Assembly: GCA_031273365.1 (NCBI GenBank)
Contig: JAISSA010000033.1
Span: forward strand, 1 to 7,448
Direction: 5' to 3'
Source of the DNA: Synergistaceae bacterium
GTDB lineage: Bacteria > Synergistota > Synergistia > Synergistales > Aminobacteriaceae
DNA: 7,448 nt
Shown: one piece after another, positions 1 through 7,406 of the stretch
How positions within the stretch are numbered: the first letter of the stretch is position 1
How the letters are laid out: every line of letters begins with the position of its first letter
The notes under the pieces: generated by a model
Database searches by the model: none
What the model was told of the DNA's origin: nothing
What the model saw: only the letters and a program-made list of their open reading frames with translations
Program-made: the position numbers and the translations under genes

Positions 1-1533
1 CTCTCCGATTTCGACCTCGTGGGTTTTACCCTGCAGCATGAGCTGAGCTTCACCAATATCCTGACGATGCTGGACCTGGGGGGCATTCCCCTCCGCTCGG
101 AGGACCGCGGCGAGGAGCACCCTCTCGTCATCGCCGGCGGTCCGGGGGCGTTCGTCCCCGAGCCCGTCGCGCCCTTCATCGATTTGTTCTGCGTGGGCGA
201 GGGCGAGGTCGTCCTTCCCGATCTGCTTTCCCTTCTGGAGGAAACCCGGAAAGAGGGGCGTGCGGAGCGTCTTGCGCGGTGTTCCCGCGTTCCCGGCGTC
301 TACGTTCCCTCGCTGCTTCGTCCCCGATACGACGAAAAAGGGGTTTTTTTCGAATCTGCCTCCGAATCTTCTCCGGCCGCGCCGTCGACCGTCCGGCGAC
401 AGTTCGTTTCTTCCTTCGAGGACGCGCCGCTTCCCGATTCCATGATCGTTCCTTCCGTCGGCATCGTGCACGATCGCGCGGCGCTGGAGCTGTTTCGCGG
501 CTGTTCGCGCGGGTGCCGTTTCTGTCAGGCGGGGATGACGTCCCGGCCCGTGCGCGAGCGCGAGCCCGGATCGGTCGTCAGCGCGATGCTGACCCTGGTG
601 CGCCGGACGGGCTGGGAGGAAGCGGGCCTGCTTTCTCTGGCGTCGTGCGACTACCCGGCGATCGATCGGGTGATCGAGGACCTGACGCCGCGCCTCTCGG
701 AGCGGGGCGTTCGCCTGAGCCTCCCGAGCCTGCGCATGGACGGCTTTTCCGTAAACCTGGCGGCCCGCCTGCAGAAGGTGCGGCGCGGGGGACTGACCTT
801 CGCGCCCGAGGCCGGGACCCAGAGGCTGCGGGACGTGATCAACAAGGGCATCAGCGAGGAGGATATTTTTTCCTGTCTCGGCGAGGCCTTCTCCGCGGGC
901 TGGGACAGGGTCAAACTGTACTTTATGATGGGCCTTCCCACCGAGACGGAGGCGGACCTCGACGGCATCGTCCATCTTTCCCAGGCCGTCGTCGCTCTCG
1001 CGCGGAAGATGGGGCGAAAACGGGCCTCCGTCGCCGTTTCCGTCGCGGGTTTTGTGCCGAAGGCGCACACGCCCTTCCAGTGGGAGCGGCAGAACACGAT
1101 CGGGGAGTTCAGGGAAAAGGGGCGTTATCTCAAAGGGCAGGTCCGAGACAGGGCCCTTTCCCTGAAGTATCACGAGCCGGAACAGTCGTTTCTGGAGGGA
1201 GTGCTGGCCCGCGGAGACCGGAGGCTGGCCGACGTGATCGAACGGGCCTGGCGCAGGGGAGCGCGGTTCGACGGCTGGAGCGAGACGTTCGACCTCTCCC
1301 GCTGGCTCGCCGCCTTCGAGGAATGCGGGCTGAACCCGGACGATTACACGCGCGGGCGGGAGCGGGGCGAGCTGCTGCCGTGGGGGCACATCGACGTGGG
1401 CGTCACGGAGTCCTTCCTGTGGAGGGAGCGCTCCGCGGCGTACGGCGCGCGCCTGACAGCCGACTGCCGCCGGGAGTGCGCCGCCTGCGGCATGGGCTGC
1501 GTCCCGCCGGCGTCGAAGGAGAGGGTTTCCTGA
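1..1533 (+). CDS. B12-binding-domain radical SAM protein, TIGR03960 family (5' end missing)
   Basis: The reading frame is open from base 1, and the residues before the first possible internal start (GTG at 19) already match the family, so the gene begins left of the window; 510 codons are visible. Residues 1 to about 85 look like the end of a B12-binding-like domain, with a GGPGAF segment and a VGEGE motif. The radical SAM core follows: the CxxxCxxC motif that binds the 4Fe-4S cluster and S-adenosylmethionine is at C168, C172 and C175 (bases 502-525). A Cys-rich end (C489, C493, C496, C500) could hold a second metal site; that part is inference. Family members are usually around 600 aa, so roughly 100 residues are probably missing. 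Substrate and reaction are unknown for the family. The stop lies 2 bases before the DUF2344 gene, the usual partner, which implies co-translation. Family call is firm; function is not. Confidence 0.9.
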   Translation, partial: LSDFDLVGFTLQHELSFTNILTMLDLGGIPLRSEDRGEEHPLVIAGGPGAFVPEPVAPFIDLFCVGEGEVVLPDLLSLLEETRKEGRAERLARCSRVPGVYVPSLLRPRYDEKGVFFESASESSPAAPSTVRRQFVSSFEDAPLPDSMIVPSVGIVHDRAALELFRGCSRGCRFCQAGMTSRPVREREPGSVVSAMLTLVRRTGWEEAGLLSLASCDYPAIDRVIEDLTPRLSERGVRLSLPSLRMDGFSVNLAARLQKVRRGGLTFAPEAGTQRLRDVINKGISEEDIFSCLGEAFSAGWDRVKLYFMMGLPTETEADLDGIVHLSQAVVALARKMGRKRASVAVSVAGFVPKAHTPFQWERQNTIGEFREKGRYLKGQVRDRALSLKYHEPEQSFLEGVLARGDRRLADVIERAWRRGARFDGWSETFDLSRWLAAFEECGLNPDDYTRGRERGELLPWGHIDVGVTESFLWRERSAAYGARLTADCRRECAACGMGCVPPASKERVS

Positions 1534-1535
1534 AA

Positions 1536-2306
1536 ATGGGCCGCGTTCGTCTGTTCTATGAAAAAAGAGGGGGGGCCTGTTTCGTGCCGCATCTGGCGCT
1601 GGCCACGGTTTTTACGCGCGCCGCGGGCCGCGCCGGGATAAAGCTGCGGTTGACGCAGGGCTTTTCTCCTCACGCCAGAATGAGTTTCGGCCCGGAGCTC
1701 CCCGCCGGGATCGTCGCGCTGTGCGAACCGGTCGATATCTGGCTGGAGGAGGAGGGGGAAAACGGCATTTCCCCATTCCTCTGGAACGGGCAGATGCCGG
1801 AGGGTTTTCGCGTCGTGGCGTGTCGCGCGCTGGCGGAAGACGCCCCGTCGCTGGGCAAAGACTGCCGGGCGGCGCACTGCCTGATCTGGCCGAACGGGCG
1901 CGTCGCCGGCAAAACTTCGCACGTCGGCGGGCTTTTGTCGCACCTGCGGGCGCATTACGGCGAAGACGTGCTGAGCGCGTCCCTCGAGGAATCCGACGGG
2001 GACGCGGGCGCGAAAATTTCCCTCGTCCTGGCCAACCCGGCGGGAAATGGCCTCGGGGGCTGGGTCAGGGCGCTTGTCGCGTCGAAAATCGTCGCGGGAT
2101 GGCAGGATCTGTGCATTGTCCGCATGGGGCTGGGCCGCTGGAACGGGATTCAAATGGAGCCTCTGGCTTTGGGGGGAATGGGACGACCGGACTGTCAGGG
2201 TTTTTCATCAGAGGAGGGCATTGCGTGTCTTCAGGGAGAAAAATTTCAGGGAGAAAAAATTCAGACAGAAAAATTCCAGAGAGAAGAATTCCGGACAGAA
2301 AAATAG
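1536..2306 (+). CDS. DUF2344 / TIGR03936 radical SAM-associated protein
   Basis: This 256-residue protein starts at ATG 1536, two bases after the upstream stop, with purine-rich AAGGAGAGGG at 1516-1525 as a likely ribosome binding site inside the upstream gene. The N-terminus has the family pattern: a beta strand (VRLFYEKRG), the 'F-x-x-HL' segment, an AGRAGI helix end, and the TQGFSPHARMSFGPELPAGI stretch at residues 46-65, the most diagnostic part. The family is found fused to, or directly after, TIGR03960 radical SAM proteins; its biochemical role is unknown. Two oddities: the segment usually reading HLD is HLA here, and the last 25 residues form a charged pentapeptide repeat of the type (L/F/I)Q(G/T/R)EK, which I do not associate with the family. 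The 3' end probably overlaps the ribonuclease gene. I chose ATG 1536 although the frame stays open far upstream, because that part overlaps the radical SAM gene and does not resemble a protein family. Confidence 0.88.
   Translation: MGRVRLFYEKRGGACFVPHLALATVFTRAAGRAGIKLRLTQGFSPHARMSFGPELPAGIVALCEPVDIWLEEEGENGISPFLWNGQMPEGFRVVACRALAEDAPSLGKDCRAAHCLIWPNGRVAGKTSHVGGLLSHLRAHYGEDVLSASLEESDGDAGAKISLVLANPAGNGLGGWVRALVASKIVAGWQDLCIVRMGLGRWNGIQMEPLALGGMGRPDCQGFSSEEGIACLQGEKFQGEKIQTEKFQREEFRTEK
2211..2218 (+). promoter_or_regulatory. Candidate ribosome binding site for the ribonuclease gene
   Basis: GAGGAGGG lies 6 bases before a GTG at 2225 in the ribonuclease frame, which is ideal spacing. The later candidate GTG at 2306 has no good match at normal distance; the nearest purine-rich stretch, AGAGAGAAG at 2278-2286, is too far away. 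The caution is that GAGGAGGG also encodes Glu-Glu-Gly of the DUF2344 protein, and such strings are common by chance in this GC-rich sequence. Confidence 0.5.
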
Positions 2307-3781
2307 TGGCCGACACTCGGGAGAGCGAGGAGACGCGGGTGGCGATCCTCGAGGACGGCCGGCTGTCGGAAATTTTCATAGAACGCATGTGGGACCATCA
2401 GAAGGCGGGGGAGATTTACAAGGCTCGGGTCGAGAGCGTTCTCCCCGGCATCAATGCGGCGTTCGTCAGCATCGGCGATGGACGCAACGCATTTTTGTAC
2501 CTGAACGACGCCAAAGGCATGGACGTCGCGCCCAATCAGGAGATCGTGGTGCAGGTGACCAAGACCGCGCGGAAAAACAAGGGCGCCCGCGTCACTCCGC
2601 GCCTTTCTCTGCCCGGCCGTTACCTCGTGCTGATTCCCCACGGTGACGAGGCGGGGGTGTCGCGGCGCATTTCCACGGAGGAGGAGCGCAAGCGCCTGCG
2701 CCATTTCGCCCGGGAGCTGCGGGGCGACGATTTCGGCGTCATCATCCGGACGGCCGCCGAGGGCGTGGACGGGGAGGCCCTCGCTCAGGACGTCCAGTCT
2801 CTTCTGTCGCTGTGGCGGGAGATCGAGTACAACGCGTCCCGACAGGCCGCGCCCTGCCTTCTGTACAAGGATATGGGGCTCCTGGGGCGGGTGCTGCGGG
2901 ACGAGGTCCACGGCGACATCGACGAAATTCTGGTGGACGGGGAGGACGAGTTCGCGCACGTCAGGGATTTCGTCTCCATGCTGTACGGAGAGGATCGTCC
3001 GGACGTCTCGCTTTATCGGGGGGTCGTTCCGATATTCGAGTATTACGGCATTGAACGGGAGATCGAGCAGGCGCTCGAGCGCAAGGTGTGGCTGCGGAGC
3101 GGCGCGTACCTCGTCATCGAGCACACCGAGGCCCTGACGGTCATCGACGTCAACACGGGCAAGTACATCGGAGACAGGGATATGCGCCACACCGTCCTCG
3201 ACACGAACCTCGAGGCGGCGGACGAGATCGCCCGTCAGCTTCGCCTGCGCGCGATCGGCGGCATCGTCGTCATCGACTTCATCGACATGGAGTTCGAGGA
3301 GGACCGCCGGAGCCTTCTGGAGCGGCTGGAGGAGGTATTCCAGTCCGACCGCTCGAGGGCGCGGGTTTTCAGCATGACGCAGCTGGGGCTCGTCGAGATC
3401 ACGCGCAAACGGGGCCGGCTGGACCTGAAGTCCATTCTGACGCGCGGCTGTCCTTTTTGCGGCGATAACGGATGGGTCCTGCGCGAGGACACGGTCGCGA
3501 TGTCGATGAAGCGTTTTTTGCGCAAGATCGGACACGCCAACAGGGTCGAGGCCGTTCTGCTGCAGGCCGGTTCCGCCGTGGCGCAGTACGTGAACGACAC
3601 CTACCTGGCGTTCTGGGAAGAGGAGCTGGGGCACAAAATCCTGATAGCGGGAGTCCCGGAGTTCGCGTGGAGCAGGTATCGCGTCGAAGCTCAGGGCACC
3701 TGCGAGGCGATCGAGCGACGCGTGAAACAGATGGAAGAGCGGGAGGGCGCGGTAGTTGTCCATAGAGTACCTTCGTCTTAA
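2225..3781 (+). CDS. rng: Ribonuclease E/G family endoribonuclease
   Basis: A single-strand-specific endoribonuclease of the RNase E/G family, which in bacteria trims rRNA and starts mRNA decay in the cytoplasm. From GTG 2225 it has 518 residues. In order: an N-terminal strand with SEETRVAIL; an S1 RNA-binding domain from about residue 62 (GEIYKARVESVLPGINAAFV); the DNase I-like catalytic core with VIDVNTGK (Asp308) and VIDFIDM (Asp351), the metal-binding pair; and CPFC (Cys409, Cys412), the zinc link. The spacings Asp-Asp 43 and Asp-Cys 101 equal those of E. coli RNase E (D303, D346, C404). There is no long unstructured tail, so it is of the short RNase G type. The start is uncertain: GTG 2225 has a good ribosome binding site and keeps the first strand (KIVADT) whole, but adds about 26 repeat-encoded residues; GTG 2306 overlaps the upstream stop by one base and gives 491 residues, closer to normal length. 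The 3' end overlaps smc by 26 bases. Confidence 0.93.
   Translation: MSSGRKISGRKNSDRKIPERRIPDRKIVADTRESEETRVAILEDGRLSEIFIERMWDHQKAGEIYKARVESVLPGINAAFVSIGDGRNAFLYLNDAKGMDVAPNQEIVVQVTKTARKNKGARVTPRLSLPGRYLVLIPHGDEAGVSRRISTEEERKRLRHFARELRGDDFGVIIRTAAEGVDGEALAQDVQSLLSLWREIEYNASRQAAPCLLYKDMGLLGRVLRDEVHGDIDEILVDGEDEFAHVRDFVSMLYGEDRPDVSLYRGVVPIFEYYGIEREIEQALERKVWLRSGAYLVIEHTEALTVIDVNTGKYIGDRDMRHTVLDTNLEAADEIARQLRLRAIGGIVVIDFIDMEFEEDRRSLLERLEEVFQSDRSRARVFSMTQLGLVEITRKRGRLDLKSILTRGCPFCGDNGWVLREDTVAMSMKRFLRKIGHANRVEAVLLQAGSAVAQYVNDTYLAFWEEELGHKILIAGVPEFAWSRYRVEAQGTCEAIERRVKQMEEREGAVVVHRVPSS
2229..2303 (+). repeat. Five tandem 15-base units at the DUF2344 / ribonuclease junction
   Basis: Five imperfect copies of a 15-base unit, best seen as CTTCAGGGAGAAAAA, run without gaps up to the TAG stop of the DUF2344 gene. 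Copies one and two are nearly identical; three to five have drifted but keep the TTC(A/C) start and the GAAAAA or GAAGAA end. Because 15 is a multiple of 3, each copy adds exactly five codons and every frame stays open. In the DUF2344 frame the copies read LQGEK-like pentapeptides; in the ribonuclease frame they read SGRKI-like pentapeptides. The first two copies contain AGGGAG, a Shine-Dalgarno-like core. The A-rich units stand out against the GC-rich surroundings. Expansion by slippage or unequal recombination is inferred from the pattern. Confidence 0.85.
3741..3747 (+). promoter_or_regulatory. Ribosome binding site for smc
   Basis: GGGAGGG ends 8 bases before the TTG at 3756. It supports that rare start codon, and it lies inside the last codons of the ribonuclease gene, so the two genes are probably translationally coupled. 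Confidence 0.7.
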
Positions 3782-6700
3782 GGGATTCAAAAGCTTCGGC
3801 GCGAGCTGCGAATTTTCCTTTTCCGAGGGACTGACGGCCATCGTGGGCCCCAACGGCAGCGGCAAGAGCAACATTCTGGACGCGCTGCGCTGGGTGCTGG
3901 GCGAGAGCAGCCCCTCGGTTCTGCGTATCCAGCGCCAGAGCGACCTGATCTTTCAGGGCAGCGCCACGGTGAACCCCTCGAAGGAGGCGGAGGTCGCTCT
4001 GAGGCTCCGGCAGAAGGAGGACGCGGCGACGCTTTGCAGGCAGTACTCGACGGAGGGCGGTTCCGTGCTGCTGGTCGACTCCACCAGAATCAGATTGCAG
4101 GACCTGAACGACTTCAAGGATCGCTTTACGCTCTCGGGGGACAGCTTCGCCTTCATCGGGCAGGGCGAGGTTTCCGAGGTCATCCACCAGCGCCCCATGG
4201 AACGCCGTCGTCACCTGGAGCTGCTTTTCGGGATCGACCGCTATCGAAAGCGGCGGGAGGAGACGTACCTGCGCCTCGCGTCCGCCATGACCGAAATGCA
4301 GCGCATCAACACGCTCGTGGCCGAGCTGGAAAAGCGCAGGGAGGAAATAGCGCCTGAGGTCGCGATCGCCGTGGAGGCGAAGGGCATCCTCGACAACCTG
4401 GAGAACGTGCGGCGGGACTTTTATTTTTCCCGGCGTCTGTCTCTGGAAAAAAAAGACCGGGAAGACCGCAGCCGCCTTCAGTCGATGGCGGAACACGAGG
4501 ATCTCGCCGCCCGGTGGAGGGCTCTGTGGCGCGCCGCGACGACGGCGGCGGAGGAGAGGCTGCGCCGCGGCGGGTTCGACGAGCAGGATTTTCTCGTCAG
4601 GGAGCAGGACCTGACCGGCCGCAGGGAGGCGCTGCGCCGGCAGTGCTTCTCCGCGGCGACGCGAATACGGGGCATCCTGTCGGATCGGGCCAGCCTCGGA
4701 GCGGAGGTGGAACGGGCCCAAAACACCCTTCAGACCGTAGAGTCCGAGCTGCAAAAAACGGAGCACGAGGAGACGGCGCTTCGGGCGGACCTCGATACGA
4801 AGCGCGCCGCCTTCGAGGAGATGCTGCGCCGCATTGAAGAGGGCAGGGCAAACGCCGAGCGGGAGCGCGCGCGCCTTCAGGCGCTGCAGGACGGATACGC
4901 CGGGCGCGCCCTGCTGCGTTCCCAGCGGGAGGCCCGGCTCAGGGCGCTTTCCTCGTCGCAGGAGCGAAGCGGAGAAGAACTTCTGCGGCTTGCGGCTGAA
5001 CGGGAACCGCTTGCCGCGACGATCGCGAAGCTGGAGGGGGAGATCGTCGCCCTCGAAAAACGGCATGAGGGGCTTTCTGTGGAGTACGCCGACGTTTACG
5101 CGGCCTGTCAGAAGTACGCCGCCCTCCTGCAGCAGATGAAACGGGAGCTGGTGACCCGACAGGCGGAGCTGGACGCGACGCGGGAGAACACCGAATCGTC
5201 CATATACCCCGAGCCCACGCGGGTTTTGCTCTCGGCCTCGCGACTCGGGAAAATGGCCTCGCACCCGGAGGTGGTGGCCGAGGCCTTTTCCTGTCCCCCC
5301 GAGGTCACCCCCGCTCTGGAGGCGTACCTGGGCGGACGGCAGTTCTGGCTTCTGGTGCACACCTTCGACGAGGCGCAGGAGGGCATCGAGCTCCTGAAAC
5401 AGCGCCGCGCGGGCCGCGTGACGTACCTGCCCCTCGAGCGCTGCCGTCCGCGCTTTCCGGACGCGGGCTTTCGCCTGCCCGCAGGCGCTGTGGGATGGGG
5501 CATCGAGCTGGTCGTTCCCCGGTCTCCCTGGGAACCGGCGCTGCAGCACCTTCTGGGCGACCTTCTGGTGGTTCGGGACTACGCGCTGGGCAGCGGCATG
5601 GTCAAAAACGGGGCGAGGTTTCCCATCGTGACGCTGGAGGGGGAGGTCTTCGCTCCGTCCGGCACGGTCAGCGGCGGCCGCACGCGTCAGAGCGGGGGCG
5701 CCATAAGCCACAATCAGCGGGTGGCGGAGCTGGCCGCGCAGACGGACGCCCTCAGGCGGAAGATCGGGGACGCCGGGGCGGAGCTGGCCGGAGCCGAAAA
5801 ACGGGAGCAGAAAGCGGCCATGGAGAGGGAAGAACTGGGTCTCGTCGTGGCGCGGAGCAGAAGCGAACTGCAGGCGGCGCGGCGGGCCTTCGAGGGCCTG
5901 AATGCCGACGTTGCGCGTATCGAGTCGGAAAAAAACTCGTCGCTGGCCGAAATGGAGGCCATTCGGGGAGAGCTTCTGACGCTCGACGCGGAAATCGCCG
6001 AATTCGAGGAGCAGCTTTCCGAGCTGAGGGGCCGGGAGCCCGGCGACGGAGAAATGCCCTCTTTTGCGGGCGTCGCCCGGGGCGAGATGGACCTGATCGA
6101 GGAACGTCTGCGGGGGGCGGTCAACATGCTGACCCGAATCCGCCGGGAGCGCGACGACCTCGAGGGGCGCGTCGCGGTCATAAAAACCGAGCTCGAGGCG
6201 GGACGTTCGGAGGAAAAAGATTTGAGGCTCCGCCTCTCCGACATGGGCCGTCAGCAGCTTGCCCTTCGAAATGAAATCGAAGACCTCCGCGCGCGTCTGG
6301 AGGAGGAGCGGGGGAGGGTTCGCCGGGAACACGACCGTCAGCAGCGCGTTCGGGCGAGAGAGCAGAAGGCGGAGGCCGCGCTTGTCGCGTTGCGGGCCGA
6401 AATCGCCGCGCTGACCGAGCGCGTCGCCTCCACGCGATCGGAGATCGAGCAGATGCGGGAAATGTGGGACGAAAAATACCCCTACGACGTGGAAGAAGCC
6501 GCCCGCATCGAGGACGTGCGCGACCTGCCCGGCATGATGCGCCGTCTGGAAAGGGAGCTTCGGGCCCTCGGCAGTTACAGCCTCGGGGCGCTCTCCGAGG
6601 ACGAATCCCTGACCGAACGCGTCGATTACCTGACCGAGCAGCTCGAAGACGTCAAAACGGGCGTCGGAGAGCTCGAAGCCCTGATCGCTGAAACGGATTT

Positions 6701-7184
6701 ACAGGTGGACACCCTTTTTACCCAGGCGATGACCGACATCGACAATCGATTCAACGCCCTTTTTCAGCGCCTTTTCGCGGGCGGCGAGGCGAAACTGCGC
6801 ATACAGGAGGGAAATCCCGACGCCGCGGGGACAATATGGGACAGGGGAGTTGAAATTTACGCGCGTCCCCCCGGAAGACACCTGCAGAATATCTCGCAGC
6901 TCTCGGGCGGCGAGCGGTCCCTGACGGCTATAGCGCACCTTTTCGCCGCCCTGGAGGTCGCCCGGATGCCTCTTGCGGTGCTGGACGAGGTCGACGCGGC
7001 GCTCGACGAGTACAACCTGATCCGTTTCGCCGATCTGGCGAAGGAGTACTCGAAACGCCTGCAGCTTTTGGTCATAACGCACCGGCGCACCACGATGGAG
7101 CACGCGGACCTGATCTACGGCGTGACGATGGTGGAGCCCGGTCTGTCCAAAATCGTGGGCATCGACGTGGAGAACTACAAATGA
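3756..7184 (+). CDS. smc: Chromosome segregation ATPase Smc
   Basis: The 1142-residue structural-maintenance-of-chromosomes protein: an ATP-driven, dimeric coiled-coil machine that compacts and segregates the chromosome with ScpA and ScpB. The N-terminal head holds LKGFKSF, Walker A GPNGSGKS (31-38) and the Q-loop Gln136. A long charged coiled coil follows (about 165-480), then the hinge (about 483-640, with EAYLGGRQFW, GRVTYLPLE and GTVSGG), the returning coiled coil (about 650-1010), and the C-terminal head with signature LSGGERS (1049-1055), Walker B VLDEVDAALDE (Asp1077, Glu1078) and VITHRRTTME. All ATPase motifs are intact, so it should be functional. It is slightly shorter than the usual 1170-1190 residues. 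The start is TTG, chosen because translation from it gives the canonical Smc N-terminus and it has a GGGAGGG site. An oddity is ELLFG at 155-159, where EEAAG is usual. It overlaps the ribonuclease gene and probably shares its transcript. Confidence 0.97.
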   Translation: MSIEYLRLKGFKSFGASCEFSFSEGLTAIVGPNGSGKSNILDALRWVLGESSPSVLRIQRQSDLIFQGSATVNPSKEAEVALRLRQKEDAATLCRQYSTEGGSVLLVDSTRIRLQDLNDFKDRFTLSGDSFAFIGQGEVSEVIHQRPMERRRHLELLFGIDRYRKRREETYLRLASAMTEMQRINTLVAELEKRREEIAPEVAIAVEAKGILDNLENVRRDFYFSRRLSLEKKDREDRSRLQSMAEHEDLAARWRALWRAATTAAEERLRRGGFDEQDFLVREQDLTGRREALRRQCFSAATRIRGILSDRASLGAEVERAQNTLQTVESELQKTEHEETALRADLDTKRAAFEEMLRRIEEGRANAERERARLQALQDGYAGRALLRSQREARLRALSSSQERSGEELLRLAAEREPLAATIAKLEGEIVALEKRHEGLSVEYADVYAACQKYAALLQQMKRELVTRQAELDATRENTESSIYPEPTRVLLSASRLGKMASHPEVVAEAFSCPPEVTPALEAYLGGRQFWLLVHTFDEAQEGIELLKQRRAGRVTYLPLERCRPRFPDAGFRLPAGAVGWGIELVVPRSPWEPALQHLLGDLLVVRDYALGSGMVKNGARFPIVTLEGEVFAPSGTVSGGRTRQSGGAISHNQRVAELAAQTDALRRKIGDAGAELAGAEKREQKAAMEREELGLVVARSRSELQAARRAFEGLNADVARIESEKNSSLAEMEAIRGELLTLDAEIAEFEEQLSELRGREPGDGEMPSFAGVARGEMDLIEERLRGAVNMLTRIRRERDDLEGRVAVIKTELEAGRSEEKDLRLRLSDMGRQQLALRNEIEDLRARLEEERGRVRREHDRQQRVRAREQKAEAALVALRAEIAALTERVASTRSEIEQMREMWDEKYPYDVEEAARIEDVRDLPGMMRRLERELRALGSYSLGALSEDESLTERVDYLTEQLEDVKTGVGELEALIAETDLQVDTLFTQAMTDIDNRFNALFQRLFAGGEAKLRIQEGNPDAAGTIWDRGVEIYARPPGRHLQNISQLSGGERSLTAIAHLFAALEVARMPLAVLDEVDAALDEYNLIRFADLAKEYSKRLQLLVITHRRTTMEHADLIYGVTMVEPGLSKIVGIDVENYK

Positions 7185-7230
7185 GGCTATCAACGTCAAC
7201 AGGAACCGGAAAAATTAACGGGGTCAGGGT

Positions 7231-7246
7231 CCCCTGCGGGGTTTTT
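7231..7246 (+). terminator. Probable rho-independent terminator after smc (first hairpin)
   Basis: CCCC-TGC-GGGG followed directly by TTTTT, 46 bases past the smc stop. The stem is short (4 G-C pairs) but is placed exactly as an intrinsic terminator would be. The CCCC arm can alternatively pair with GGGG at 7220-7223. Confidence 0.5.
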
Positions 7247-7251
7247 GTCGG

Positions 7252-7272
7252 GGGGCGAAGCCCCGCGGTTTT
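7252..7272 (+). terminator. Second GC-rich hairpin with T run
   Basis: GGGGC-GAA-GCCCC (7252-7264) is a strong 5-pair stem with a three-base loop, followed four bases later by TTTT. The offset and the short T run make it a weaker terminator by itself; together with the preceding hairpin it could act as a tandem terminator for the smc operon. It could also be part of a dispersed GC-rich repeat. Confidence 0.4.
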
Positions 7273-7337
7273 GGCTCAAAAGGTTGGCCGGGAGAGAGGT
7301 ATAAAAAAAACTTAAGTCGACAGCGGTGGTCCCCCTG

Positions 7338-7366
7338 TTGCCAGGCAGAGTCTTTTCCTGTAAACT
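7338..7366 (+). promoter_or_regulatory. Sigma-70-type promoter for the gene at 7407
   Basis: TTGCCA (7338-7343; five of six match TTGACA) and TAAACT (7361-7366; four of six match TATAAT) are separated by exactly 17 bases. A transcript would start near 7373, giving a leader of about 34 bases with a GGAGGG ribosome binding site before ATG 7407. The position, after the hairpins and before a new gene, fits the start of an independent transcription unit. Confidence 0.55.
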
Positions 7367-7406
7367 GTGTCAGAAAGAAATCCATTGTGCCGGAGGGTTG
7401 TTCGGG

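Noticed and set aside
279..1535. Upstream extension of the DUF2344 frame into the radical SAM gene, which would give a 675-residue protein
   Set aside because: The extension is Arg/Gly/Pro-rich shadow sequence; family similarity begins right at ATG 1536, which has a ribosome binding site.
1721..2224. Upstream extension of the ribonuclease frame into the DUF2344 gene
   Set aside because: It is Arg/Gly-rich without domain similarity and overlaps a real gene; the RNase E/G homology starts only near 2306.
2229..2303. The 15-base repeats as a CRISPR array or an iteron-type origin
   Set aside because: Units are adjacent with no spacers, are inside coding sequence in phase with the codons, and no Cas or replication initiator gene is nearby.
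2261..3874. A 537-codon open frame on the - strand opposite the ribonuclease gene
   Set aside because: It mirrors the ribonuclease coding sequence, shows no family motif and spans two real genes, so it is a composition shadow.
3399..6332. A 977-codon open frame on the - strand opposite the ribonuclease end and smc
   Set aside because: It lies antisense to an unmistakable smc gene, and its translation is low-complexity, rich in Arg, Pro, Leu and Gln, with no recognisable domain. Long antisense frames are expected opposite GC-rich genes with strong third-position bias.
7271..7305. Possible promoter using TATAAA at 7300-7305
   Set aside because: The upstream TTGG-type hexamers are at unsuitable distances (about 23 or 10 bases), so no credible -35 element pairs with it.
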